The translations under genes were made by a program, and so were the position numbers. Of a stretch of DNA of 9,702 nucleotides, positions 1 through 6,829 are shown piece after piece (the stretch's first letter is position 1; every line of letters starts with the position of its first letter). Origin of the DNA: CAZIVE01 sp964542435. Lineage in GTDB: Bacteria > Bacteroidota > Bacteroidia > Bacteroidales > Tannerellaceae. The stretch covers positions 1 to 9,702 of the forward strand of contig CAZIVE010000094.1 in NCBI GenBank assembly GCA_964542435.1, given 5' to 3'. The notes under the pieces were generated by a model that was given only the letters and a program-made list of their open reading frames with translations, did not search any database and was not told where the DNA came from.

Positions 1-1
1 G

Positions 2-295
2 AAGCGTATCAAGGATGCTACCTTTACGCTCGCCCGTCTGCGATGGCCGAAAGCAAAGATCTTCAGTCTGACCAGCGGTGCCGCCGTAATGAAGATGAAC
101 ACCGACCTCGGCTATAAGCCGGTCACGTTTGCCGATCTGACGGACGACGAAGCCTTCTGGCATGGTTGCGAAGGTTGTGTCAATCACGACGTCCTCGTCC
201 GTACGCAAAGAAAGTACTGCATCTGCACAGCCATGCTTTTCGATCCCAATGCAGAAATACATAAACCAACTCGTAAGACAACAAAGAAAATATAA
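2..295 (+). CDS. GNAT-family acyltransferase with cysteine-rich C-terminus (3' end only)
   Basis: The 5' end lies outside the window. An open frame runs from base 2 with no stop up to the TAA at 293-295, giving the last 97 residues. The stretch KIFSLTSGAAVMKMNTDLGYKPV looks like the final strand and helix of a GNAT (acetyl-CoA-type acyltransferase) fold, where a conserved bulky or aromatic residue follows the 'GY/GF' turn. The tail then carries four cysteines spaced C-x2-C-x13-C-x-C (bases 167-226), followed by a basic end (KPTRKTTKKI). From memory, Bacteroidales arg clusters carry a similar Cys-rich GNAT gene just before argG; it is a candidate for the first step, acylation of glutamate, but that role is inferred. 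It ends 14 bases before argG, so the two are probably co-transcribed. ATG codons at 83 and 89 are internal, not the start. Family call is fairly sure; function is not. Confidence 0.72.
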   Translation, partial: KRIKDATFTLARLRWPKAKIFSLTSGAAVMKMNTDLGYKPVTFADLTDDEAFWHGCEGCVNHDVLVRTQRKYCICTAMLFDPNAEIHKPTRKTTKKI

Positions 296-309
296 ACGAT
301 AAAAAGAAA

Positions 310-1509
310 ATGAAGAAAAAAGTAGTAGTCGCATTCAGTGGCGGTCTGGACACCTCCTTTACGGTGATGTATCTTGCCAAGGAAAAAGGATATGAGGTAT
401 ATGCAGCATCTGCCAATACCGGAGGTTTCAGTGAACAGCAGTTGAAGCAGAATGAGGAGAACGCCTACAAATTGGGTGCAGCGAAATATGTGACGCTCGA
501 CGTTACGAAAGAATATTATGACAAGAGTCTGAAATATATGGTATTCGGTAACGTATTGCGTAACAATACCTATCCTATTTCCGTCAGTTCCGAACGTATC
601 TTCCAGGCGCTGGCTGTTGCCCGTTATGCCAAAGAGATCGGTGCAGATGCCATCGCTCATGGATCGACAGGTGCCGGTAACGATCAGATCCGCTTTGACA
701 TGACGTTTCTTGTCATGGCTCCGGGCGTCGAGATCATCACGTTGACCCGCGATATGGCGCTGACTCGTGAATACGAAATCAATTACCTCAAGGATAACGG
801 ATTTGTTGCAGACTTCACGAAGATGAAATATTCCTACAACGTCGGACTTTGGGGCACCTCCATCTGTGGCGGCGAGATCCTCGATTCCAAGAAGGGACTT
901 CCCGAAAGCGCCTATCTCAAGCAGGTAGAGAAATCCGGTACGGAAGAGCTGAGCATCGGCTTCGAAAAGGGCGAGATCTGTTCTGTCAACGGAGAGAAGT
1001 TCGAAGATAAGATCGAGGCCATCCGCAAAGTGGAGAAGATCGGTTGCGCGTATGGCATCGGACGTGACATGCACGTAGGAGATACTATCATCGGCATCAA
1101 AGGCCGTGTCGGTTTCGAAGCTGCTGCGCCGATGTTGATCATCGGTGCCCACCGTTTTCTGGAGAAGTTTACACTCAGTAAATGGCAGCAGTACTGGAAA
1201 GATCAGGTTGCCAATTGGTACGGAATGTTCCTCCACGAGAGCCAGTATCTGGAACCGGTGATGCGTGACATCGAAGCCATGCTGACCGAGAGCCAGCGTA
1301 ATGTGAACGGTGTTGCCACGCTGCAGCTGCGTCCCTATTCCTTCTCTACGGTCGGCGTAGATTCGAAAGACGATCTGGTCAAGACCAAGTTCGGCGAATA
1401 CGGCGAGATGCAGAAAGGCTGGACGGCCGATGATGCCAAAGGCTTCATCAAGGTCACATCCACACCGCTGCGTGTCTATTATACCAACCATAAGGACGAA
1501 GAGATATGA
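310..1509 (+). CDS. argG: Argininosuccinate synthase
   Basis: This cytosolic enzyme condenses citrulline with aspartate using ATP, giving argininosuccinate, the penultimate step of arginine synthesis. The protein is 399 residues, the usual size. Residues 10-16 read SGGLDTS, the N-type ATP-pyrophosphatase P-loop. The stretch HGSTGAGNDQIRF at residues 117-129 is the second conserved nucleotide/substrate motif, and SNTGG-like ASANTGG near residue 35 also fits the family. The C-terminal part (SQRNVNGVATLQLRPYSF, about residues 326-343) matches the synthetase domain. The start follows an A-rich stretch with no Shine-Dalgarno, which is normal in Bacteroidota. It lies 14 bases after the GNAT gene and overlaps argC by four bases (ATGA), so translational coupling is likely. 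No promoter is visible just upstream; transcription probably begins outside the window. A long open frame on the opposite strand is a codon-bias shadow. Confidence 0.96.
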   Translation: MKKKVVVAFSGGLDTSFTVMYLAKEKGYEVYAASANTGGFSEQQLKQNEENAYKLGAAKYVTLDVTKEYYDKSLKYMVFGNVLRNNTYPISVSSERIFQALAVARYAKEIGADAIAHGSTGAGNDQIRFDMTFLVMAPGVEIITLTRDMALTREYEINYLKDNGFVADFTKMKYSYNVGLWGTSICGGEILDSKKGLPESAYLKQVEKSGTEELSIGFEKGEICSVNGEKFEDKIEAIRKVEKIGCAYGIGRDMHVGDTIIGIKGRVGFEAAAPMLIIGAHRFLEKFTLSKWQQYWKDQVANWYGMFLHESQYLEPVMRDIEAMLTESQRNVNGVATLQLRPYSFSTVGVDSKDDLVKTKFGEYGEMQKGWTADDAKGFIKVTSTPLRVYYTNHKDEEI

Positions 1510-2480
1510 TCAAGATAGGAATCATCGGAGGTGCCGGATATACGGCTGGTGAACTGATTCGTCTGCTGCTCAACCATCCGGATGCGGAGATCGTGTTCAT
1601 CAACAGTGTTAGTCATGCAGGCGTTCCCGTTTCGGATGTCCACGAAGGACTGTTCGGCGAGACGGAGCTTTGTTTTACCAGTGAACTGCCCTTGGGCAAC
1701 ATCGATCTGCTCTTTTTCTGCACCGGTCATGGCGATACCAAGAAGTTCATCGACCAGCATCGTGAGGAGATTCCCGAAGATCTCAAGATCATCGACCTCA
1801 GTATGGATTACAGGCTGATGTCTCCCGATCATGATTTCGTTTACGGACTTCCCGAGTTGAACCGTCGCGAGATCTGTGCAGCCAGACATGTAGCCAATCC
1901 GGGTTGTTTCGCCACCTGCATCCAGCTTGGACTGCTTCCATTGGCCAAACATCTCATGATCACTTCCGATCTGCACACCAATGCCATCACAGGATCCACC
2001 GGAGCAGGAGTGAAGCCGCAGGAGACAACCCATTTCTCATGGAGAGACAATAACATCTCCATCTATAAGCCTTTCGTCCATCAGCATCTGCCCGAGATCT
2101 ATCAGAGTCTGCACCAGCTGCAGAACAGCTTCAACAGCAAGATCTGGTTTATCCCGATGAGAGGCGATTTTCCCAGAGGCATCTTCGCAACCTCCTATAT
2201 CGACTGCAAAATCGAGCTTGATGAGTTAAAACGAATCTATGAGGAGTATTATTCCGATCATTCTTTTACCTTTGTCACGGATCGTACTCCCGACCTCAAG
2301 CAGGTGGTCAACACCAACAAGTGTCTGGTCAATCTGCAGAAGATCGAGGATAAGCTGCTCATCACTACGGTGGTCGATAACTTGCTGAAAGGAGCCAGCG
2401 GACAGGCTGTCCACAACATGAATCTGATGTTCGGACTGGAAGAGACTGTCGGTCTTCATCTCAAGCCAAGTGCTTTCTGA
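1506..2480 (+). CDS. argC: N-acyl-gamma-glutamyl-phosphate reductase
   Basis: It reduces N-acetyl- (or, in some Bacteroides, possibly N-succinyl-) glutamyl phosphate to the semialdehyde with NADPH. The protein is 324 residues. It opens with GIIGGAGYTAGEL, the glycine-rich NADP-binding turn of this family. The block LSMDYRL...VYGLPE (around residues 98-120) is a family signature. The catalytic cysteine is C134 in NPGCFAT. The motif HQHLPEI (H192 and H194) carries the conserved active-site histidine. The start codon lies inside the argG stop (ATGA at 1506-1509). A structured gap of 174 bases follows before argD, so argD may be separately controlled. Which acyl group is used cannot be read from ArgC; the partner transcarbamylase, not in this window, would decide. 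Confidence 0.95.
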   Translation: MIKIGIIGGAGYTAGELIRLLLNHPDAEIVFINSVSHAGVPVSDVHEGLFGETELCFTSELPLGNIDLLFFCTGHGDTKKFIDQHREEIPEDLKIIDLSMDYRLMSPDHDFVYGLPELNRREICAARHVANPGCFATCIQLGLLPLAKHLMITSDLHTNAITGSTGAGVKPQETTHFSWRDNNISIYKPFVHQHLPEIYQSLHQLQNSFNSKIWFIPMRGDFPRGIFATSYIDCKIELDELKRIYEEYYSDHSFTFVTDRTPDLKQVVNTNKCLVNLQKIEDKLLITTVVDNLLKGASGQAVHNMNLMFGLEETVGLHLKPSAF

Positions 2481-2654
2481 TCTTTTACGCATTACGGTGC
2501 ATTTTTTCAATATAGCAGTCAGGAAGGGCAGTCAGGTAGAGAGCGGTCGTTGAGGCCGGGCTACTTGACTCCTTTGTTAAAAAGGCTGCAAGAGTGTTTT
2601 AACATAACAAGTCCGTCGATGTGGTTATGCTTCATCGGCAATAAATGAATAACA
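2481..2654 (+). promoter_or_regulatory. Structured argC-argD intergenic region
   Basis: The gap between two genes of one pathway is long compared with the overlap or near-contact of their neighbours. It holds a 9-base direct repeat GCAGTCAGG (2515-2523 and 2528-2536). GTCAGGTAG (2531-2539) pairs with CTACTTGAC (2561-2569) through nine pairs including one G-T wobble, with an inner stem CGGTC/GGCCG (2544-2548 and 2554-2558). Next, TGTTAAAA (2575-2582) pairs perfectly with TTTTAACA (2597-2604), and an overlapping alternative CCTTT/AAAGG (2571-2575 and 2581-2585) competes with it. I see no clear TAnnTTTG box. The region could be an mRNA processing or attenuation site, or hold ArgR-binding DNA; the sequence does not decide. 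Confidence 0.4.
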
Positions 2655-3788
2655 ATGAAACTATTTGATGTATATCCTCTTTTCGATATAGAGATCGTAA
2701 AAGGAAAAGGCTGCCACGTGTGGGACAGCAAAGGAACGGAATATCTGGATCTGTATGGCGGTCATGCCGTCATATCCGTTGGTCATAGCCATCCCGATTA
2801 TGTAAAGGCCATCACGGAACAGGTCAACAGACTCGGTTTCTATTCCAACTCGGTGAAGAACAGTCTGCAGCAAAAACTGGCTGACAAACTCGGCGAGGCT
2901 TCCGGCTATGACGACTATTCGCTTTTCCTGATCAACTCCGGAGCCGAAGCCAATGAAAATGCGCTCAAGCTGGCCTCGTTCCACAACGGCAAGAAACATG
3001 TCATCGCTTTCAAGCACTCTTTCCACGGACGTACTTCCGCTGCGGTCAGAGTCACCGATAATCCCAAGATCATCGCTCCCGTCAATGAGGATCTCAATGT
3101 CACCTACCTTCCGCTGAACGATGCGGAGGCTGTCGAGAACGAACTGAAAAAGGGTGATGTATCGAGTGTCATCATCGAAGGCATTCAGGGCGTCGGCGGC
3201 ATACAGCTCCCGACCGACGACTTCATGCGCAAGCTGCGCGATCTCTGTACGCGTTACGAGGCTGTCCTGATTCTCGATGAGATACAGAGCGGATACGGCC
3301 GAAGCGGCAAGTTCTTCGCTCATCAACATTCCGGCATCCGTCCCGATCTGATCACGGTGGCCAAAGGCATCGCCAATGGCTTCCCGATGGGCGCCGTGCT
3401 GATCAGTCCGATGTTCAAGCCGGTTTATGGCATGCTGGGCACGACGTTCGGCGGCAACCATCTGGCTTGCTCCGGTGCGATTGCTGTGCTTGATATCATG
3501 CAGAAGGAGCATCTGGTGGACAATGCCGCGAAGGTCGGCACCTATCTGCTTCAGCAGCTTCACAAGCTTCCGGGCATCAAGGAGGTGCGTGGACGCGGAC
3601 TGATGATCGGTATCGAATTCGAGCAGCCCATCAAAGAGATCCGCAGCGATCTTCTTTTCAAGGAACATGTGTTCACAGGCGTTGCCGGGACCAACACCAT
3701 TCGTTTGCTTCCGCCGCTCTGTCTCAGTATGGACGAAGCCGACCAGTTCCTTGCGCGGTTTCGCAAAGTGTTAGGATGTGAATCTTAA
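2655..3788 (+). CDS. argD: Acylornithine aminotransferase
   Basis: This PLP-dependent class III aminotransferase converts N-acyl-glutamate semialdehyde to N-acylornithine, with glutamate as amino donor. It has 377 residues, slightly short but within the range for bacterial ArgD. SGAEANENA (about residues 94-102) is the phosphate-binding loop. LDEIQSGYGRSG carries D208, which contacts the PLP ring nitrogen, and TVAKGI carries K237, the Schiff-base lysine. GTTFGGNHLACSGA after it is typical of the acetylornithine/ornithine branch. The start follows A/T-rich sequence without a Shine-Dalgarno. The stop is 10 bases before the ATG chosen for the downstream peptidase, so the two are probably on one transcript. 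The substrate may be N-acetyl- or N-succinyl-ornithine. GABA or ornithine aminotransferase is a less likely reading given the argG-argC context. Confidence 0.93.
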   Translation: MKLFDVYPLFDIEIVKGKGCHVWDSKGTEYLDLYGGHAVISVGHSHPDYVKAITEQVNRLGFYSNSVKNSLQQKLADKLGEASGYDDYSLFLINSGAEANENALKLASFHNGKKHVIAFKHSFHGRTSAAVRVTDNPKIIAPVNEDLNVTYLPLNDAEAVENELKKGDVSSVIIEGIQGVGGIQLPTDDFMRKLRDLCTRYEAVLILDEIQSGYGRSGKFFAHQHSGIRPDLITVAKGIANGFPMGAVLISPMFKPVYGMLGTTFGGNHLACSGAIAVLDIMQKEHLVDNAAKVGTYLLQQLHKLPGIKEVRGRGLMIGIEFEQPIKEIRSDLLFKEHVFTGVAGTNTIRLLPPLCLSMDEADQFLARFRKVLGCES

Positions 3789-3798
3789 ATGTAACTAT

Positions 3799-6273
3799 AT
3801 GAAGAAAAAAATTCTATTTCTTGCCGCTGCCACTTTTCTGGCAACCCGTCTTTTCGCAGGTGATATCGTCGTCAACAAGTACCGCTATGTCGGTCCCTTT
3901 GCCGTTCATCAGCCCTATCTGGTGGATAGCACGGACGTGAACGGGAAGAAGTATTCCGAGAAACTGATCTCGGGATCCTCTTTCAACTGGTCCGATGCCG
4001 CCTCTACTGAAATGACCATGGCTGCGGACAGCACTATCACGCTGCCGGCTCAGAACGGTGCGGCTGTCCATGTGGCCTATTTCTATCTCAACAGTTCCCG
4101 TTATCAGAAAGCCACGCTTAAGGTCATGGCGCCTGAAGGTTCGGAGGTCTATGTCGATGGCGAAAAGAAGGAGCTTGCTGATGGCGCTCTTTCACTCACC
4201 CTCACGCCGAAACGCTACGAGATCGCTGTGAAATGTCTCACCAGGAACAAAGCGGAGAAGCTCAAGGTCCTTTTCAACAGTCCGTATGAGAATGAGGCTG
4301 CGATCACGACTGATCCTTCGCGTATCTATACGCTCCACGATGTCATCGAAGGACGCCGCATCCTCTCCGGACAACTCTCACCCGACGGCAAGAAGATCGC
4401 CGTCTCCTTCGTGAAGACGTTCCCGGGCGGCAAGAACAGCCGTTATATGCAGATCCTCGATGTGGCTACCCAGAAGGTGCTGTATCAGAGCGACAGCAAC
4501 ATCGACGACTGGCTGAGTGACGGCAATTCATTCGTACTGGACCGCAAAGGTCCGGAAGGCGACGAATTGGTGCGCCACGACCTTGCTACCAACCAGGAGA
4601 CGGTCCTTATGAAGAACATGCCGAGTACGCAGTTCGTAATTAGTCCTAACGATGACAAGGCCATCTTCTTCGTCGAGGAGAACGGACCGAAGGAACGTGC
4701 CGACCTGCAGCAGATCCTGAATCCCGAAGATCGTCAGCCGGGCTGGCGTGACCGTTCGCATCTCCAACTGGTCGATTTCAAGACCGGTCTTTCGCAGCAG
4801 ATCACTTACGGCTATCGCAATACCTCCTATATCGATTGGTCGAAAGATGGCAAATACATCCTTTTCGGCTATTATACCAACCGTTTCACCAAACGTCCGT
4901 TCACGCTGGGCACCTTCTGCCGCATGAACATGGAGACCTTCATGGTGGACACGATTCTCTGCAACAGCGAGTTCGTCAGCACGATGTGCTTTTCTCCCGA
5001 CGGAACGAAACTGCTCGTGCAAGGCACTCCTGAAGCTTTCGGAGGTATCGGACTGAACATCGATCCCGGACAGAAATCCAATATGAGCGACGAACAGCTC
5101 TTCATCATGGATGTCGATGGGAAGAATGTCAAAGCGATCACCAAAGATTTCAATCCCTCCATCAACAGCTCCGACTGGAACTGGTCCGACGGGCAGATCT
5201 ATGCGCTTGTCACCGATCGGGATCTCGTCTCCATCTTCCGATATGACCAGAAGACCGGCAAGTTTGTCAACATGAATGCCAAGGAGGAGGTCGTTGCCAG
5301 CTATAACATCGCACTGCATGCGCCCGTGATGTCCTACTTCGGACAGAGCGCCAGCAATACGCAACGTCTCTATGTGACGGATCTCAAGAAAGGCACATCA
5401 ACTTGTCTCATCGATCTCAACCCCGAGATCCTCAAGGATGTCAAGCTGGGTGAGGTCAAACCGTGGAGCTTCGTCTCCGCTCTGGGCGACACCATCATCG
5501 GCCGATTCTATCTCCCGCCGACGTTCGACGCCAACAAGCAGTATCCGCTCATCGTCAACTATTATGGCGGCACGCTGCCGACCGAACGCTCCTTCGAGAG
5601 CCGTTATCCGGAGCATACCTATTCCGGACAAGGCTACATCTATCTGGTGCTCGAACCCAGCGGTGCCACCGGCTTCGGACAGAAGTTCTCGGCACGCCAC
5701 GTGGATGCGTGGGGCAAATATACAGGCGACGAGATTATCGAAGGCACGAAGAAATTCCTTGCCGAGCATCCGTATGCCAACCCGAAGAAGGTGGGCTGTA
5801 TCGGTGCCTCTTACGGCGGATTCATGACGCAGTATCTGATGACCAAGACGGACATCTTTACCGCAGCCATCTCACATGCCGGCATCAGCGACGTATCCAG
5901 TTACTGGGGCGAAGGTTATTGGGGCTACAGCTACAATCAGACGGCTGCCGCCGACAGTTATCCCTGGACCAACCGTGACCTCTACACCAAAGATGCGCCA
6001 CTCTTCAACGCCGACAAGGTCCATACGCCGATCCTCTTCCTTCACGGAACCGATGATACCAATGTCCCCATCGGTGAGAGCATCCAGATGTTCACCGCCC
6101 TGAAGCTCTTGGGCAAGACCGCGGAGTTCGTTCAGGTGGCCGGTCAGAACCATCACATCATGCAATACGACAAACGTCTCCGCTGGAATGACACCATCTA
6201 CGCATGGTTTGCCAAATGGCTGAAAGACGAATCCGAATGGTGGGATGCCATGTATCCTCCCAAGAATTTGTAA
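3799..6273 (+). CDS. Secreted S9-family prolyl oligopeptidase / DPP-IV-like peptidase
   Basis: The protein has 824 residues from the ATG at 3799. An in-frame GTG at 3778 would overlap argD and put seven polar residues before the signal peptide, so I reject it. Residues 1-20 (MKKKILFLAAATFLATRLFA) form a signal peptide with probable cleavage before Gly21; there is no lipobox cysteine, so a periplasmic or secreted enzyme is expected. Residues about 21-180 form an N-terminal extension that includes a PEGA-like stretch (VYVDGEKKE, from residue 117). Residues about 190-560 carry repeated SPDGKK/SPDGTK blade motifs of a beta-propeller. The alpha/beta-hydrolase domain follows, with the nucleophile S671 in GASYGG, Asp753 in HGTDDTNVP and His785 in GQNHHI, giving a complete triad. 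It probably trims proline-containing peptides. It is longer than plain DPP-IV because of the extension. Substrate specificity is unknown. It ends the arginine block before a strong terminator. Confidence 0.9.
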   Translation: MKKKILFLAAATFLATRLFAGDIVVNKYRYVGPFAVHQPYLVDSTDVNGKKYSEKLISGSSFNWSDAASTEMTMAADSTITLPAQNGAAVHVAYFYLNSSRYQKATLKVMAPEGSEVYVDGEKKELADGALSLTLTPKRYEIAVKCLTRNKAEKLKVLFNSPYENEAAITTDPSRIYTLHDVIEGRRILSGQLSPDGKKIAVSFVKTFPGGKNSRYMQILDVATQKVLYQSDSNIDDWLSDGNSFVLDRKGPEGDELVRHDLATNQETVLMKNMPSTQFVISPNDDKAIFFVEENGPKERADLQQILNPEDRQPGWRDRSHLQLVDFKTGLSQQITYGYRNTSYIDWSKDGKYILFGYYTNRFTKRPFTLGTFCRMNMETFMVDTILCNSEFVSTMCFSPDGTKLLVQGTPEAFGGIGLNIDPGQKSNMSDEQLFIMDVDGKNVKAITKDFNPSINSSDWNWSDGQIYALVTDRDLVSIFRYDQKTGKFVNMNAKEEVVASYNIALHAPVMSYFGQSASNTQRLYVTDLKKGTSTCLIDLNPEILKDVKLGEVKPWSFVSALGDTIIGRFYLPPTFDANKQYPLIVNYYGGTLPTERSFESRYPEHTYSGQGYIYLVLEPSGATGFGQKFSARHVDAWGKYTGDEIIEGTKKFLAEHPYANPKKVGCIGASYGGFMTQYLMTKTDIFTAAISHAGISDVSSYWGEGYWGYSYNQTAAADSYPWTNRDLYTKDAPLFNADKVHTPILFLHGTDDTNVPIGESIQMFTALKLLGKTAEFVQVAGQNHHIMQYDKRLRWNDTIYAWFAKWLKDESEWWDAMYPPKNL

Positions 6274-6290
6274 GGATTATCAATTTATCG

Positions 6291-6319
6291 CAAGGGCGGG
6301 TTCTTTTAACCCGCCCTTG
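6291..6319 (+). terminator. Strong hairpin terminator after the peptidase gene
   Basis: CAAGGGCGGGTT (6291-6302) and AACCCGCCCTTG (6308-6319) form a perfect 12-base-pair stem with a five-base loop CTTTT. It lies 17 bases after the peptidase stop. The following TTGTTGTAT is T-rich though not a pure T run. It closes the arginine-peptidase transcription unit. Confidence 0.88.
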
Positions 6320-6660
6320 TTGTATCCGTCCAGTCGCGGATATCAAGGCGAGAATAGTGGGCTACGTGGGAACATGGCAAATACAAGTCCTGATTGTTTA
6401 TCATGCCCGGATCGGGTTTTCCTGTCAATGGGAAATGTACCCAAATTGTAGAGACGATTGTATGCGTCTCTATGGGGCAAATAAAGGGATGCCACCAACG
6501 TTTCCTTTTCTTTCAGGCCTTTTGCACAATCTCCTTTTGGTCTGAATCTATCGGTAGAAACGTCCTGCAACCCGATTTTCTCCACACGCTGTCGTCCCAC
6601 ACATCGGTATGGAATGTTAAATAAACTTCGAGGCAAATCGTTTTTCCAAAGAAAAAAGAA
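6320..6660. other. Non-coding stretch without a recognisable gene
   Basis: About 340 bases between the terminator and the corA promoter. Short open frames exist on both strands, but their translations are low-complexity or unlike any family I know, and they overlap one another. The supportable items are the TAGAGACG palindrome at 6449-6472 and a small hairpin CCCG-GAT-CGGG (6406-6416) followed by TTTT. Base composition is less coding-like than on either side, so this may be decayed or inserted DNA, but no ends or duplications could be found by eye. Confidence 0.5.
6449..6472. repeat. TAGAGACG/CGTCTCTA palindrome, REP-like intergenic element
   Basis: TAGAGACG (6449-6456) and CGTCTCTA (6465-6472) form a perfect 8-base inverted repeat around an 8-base spacer. 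The flanks CCC (6440-6442) and GGGG (6474-6477) could lengthen it with an internal bulge. From memory, palindromes with this same TAGAGACG core recur in intergenic DNA of Bacteroidota and cyanobacteria, which suggests a dispersed element rather than a terminator, since no T run follows. Only one copy is present here, so repeat status is an inference. Confidence 0.5.
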
Positions 6661-6679
6661 ACTATCCTAACCTTTTTCT

Positions 6680-6687
6680 TACATTTG
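6680..6687 (+). promoter_or_regulatory. corA promoter, -7 box
   Basis: TACATTTG is an exact match to TAnnTTTG, the -7 consensus of the Bacteroidota primary sigma factor. No good TTTG is present at the -33 position; the upstream side is a run of A and T. Transcription would start around 6693-6697, leaving a leader of about 135 bases before corA. The same octamer occurs before the cation exporter gene. Confidence 0.62.
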
Positions 6688-6714
6688 CGGCAGTTTAAAA
6701 AACAATAATGATTT

Positions 6715-6756
6715 ATGGACGATTCAATCCCTTTATCGTGCGATAGTATTAACTGA
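6715..6756 (+). CDS. Possible leader peptide ORF in the corA leader (MDDSIPLSCDSIN)
   Basis: ATG at 6715 opens 13 codons ending TGA at 6754-6756, wholly inside the predicted leader. A second frame starting at 6708 (12 codons, MIYGRFNPFIVR, ending 6746) overlaps it, and a five-codon frame MPLRD lies at 6791-6808 over the sequestering strand. The MDDSIP start, with two early acidic residues and a proline, recalls the acidic/proline leader peptides that stall or destabilise ribosomes at low Mg2+ in enterobacterial mgtA. Such short frames arise by chance often, and there is no Shine-Dalgarno before it, so this is a weak call. Confidence 0.22.
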   Translation: MDDSIPLSCDSIN

Positions 6757-6813
6757 TTCTTGCAGAGTCATCCATAAGACGCGCGTCTTAATGCCTCTGC
6801 GTGATTAAAAAAC

Positions 6814-6822
6814 AAAAGGAGG
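6814..6822 (+). promoter_or_regulatory. Strong Shine-Dalgarno for corA
   Basis: AAAAGGAGG ends seven bases before the corA ATG, an ideal spacing, and fixes the start codon. The other genes here have A/T-rich upstream sequence without such a motif, as is usual in Bacteroidota. Its last bases are complementary to 6792-6798. Confidence 0.8.
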
Positions 6823-6829
6823 CAATAAG

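Larger units (their letters stand above)
6694..6829 (+). promoter_or_regulatory. corA 5' leader, candidate translational switch
   Basis: The leader can fold into a basal stem: TTATGGA (6713-6719) with TCCATAA (6771-6777), continuing past one C-A mismatch through GATTC (6721-6725) with GAGTC (6765-6769). Inside it is TATC-GTGC-GATA (6734-6745). A perfect 16-base palindrome TAAGACGCGCGTCTTA (6775-6790) follows. TGCCTCT (6792-6798) pairs with GGAGGCA (6818-6824), hiding the Shine-Dalgarno. GCAGAG (6762-6767) can instead pair with CTCTGC (6795-6800); this excludes both the sequestering hairpin and the upper end of the basal stem. That is the layout of a translational riboswitch or attenuator. It does not resemble the M-box as far as I recall. 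The ligand or signal is unknown; Mg2+ is an inference from the gene controlled. Confidence 0.5.

Noticed and set aside
184..1491. 435-residue open frame on the minus strand opposite argG
   Set aside because: It lies wholly antisense to a certain gene, and its translation has no recognisable motif. Absence of antisense stops follows from argG codon bias.
2619..2648. Nine-codon leader ORF MWLCFIGNK before argD, considered as an arginine attenuator peptide
   Set aside because: It contains no arginine codons and no terminator/antiterminator pair is linked to it.
2645..2668. Seven-codon frame MNNNETI overlapping the argD start out of frame
   Set aside because: Too short and A/T-driven to support; chance occurrence likely.
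2661..3668. 335-residue open frame on the minus strand opposite argD
   Set aside because: Same reason: a composition shadow of argD with no family resemblance.
3778..3798. GTG at 3778 as the peptidase start
   Set aside because: It would overlap argD and place NLKCNY before a well-formed signal peptide that starts at the ATG at 3799.
4528..5364. 278-residue minus-strand frame, and other overlapping frames inside the peptidase gene
   Set aside because: The + strand frame carries a signal peptide, propeller repeats and a full catalytic triad; the others carry none of these.
6406..6420. CCCG-GAT-CGGG hairpin followed by TTTT as a second terminator
   Set aside because: Only four pairs, and there is no gene ending nearby.
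6204..6636. Overlapping short frames on both strands between the peptidase and corA
   Set aside because: Three or more mutually overlapping frames with no motifs, and the plus-strand ones begin inside the peptidase gene and cross the terminator; no evidence for a real protein.
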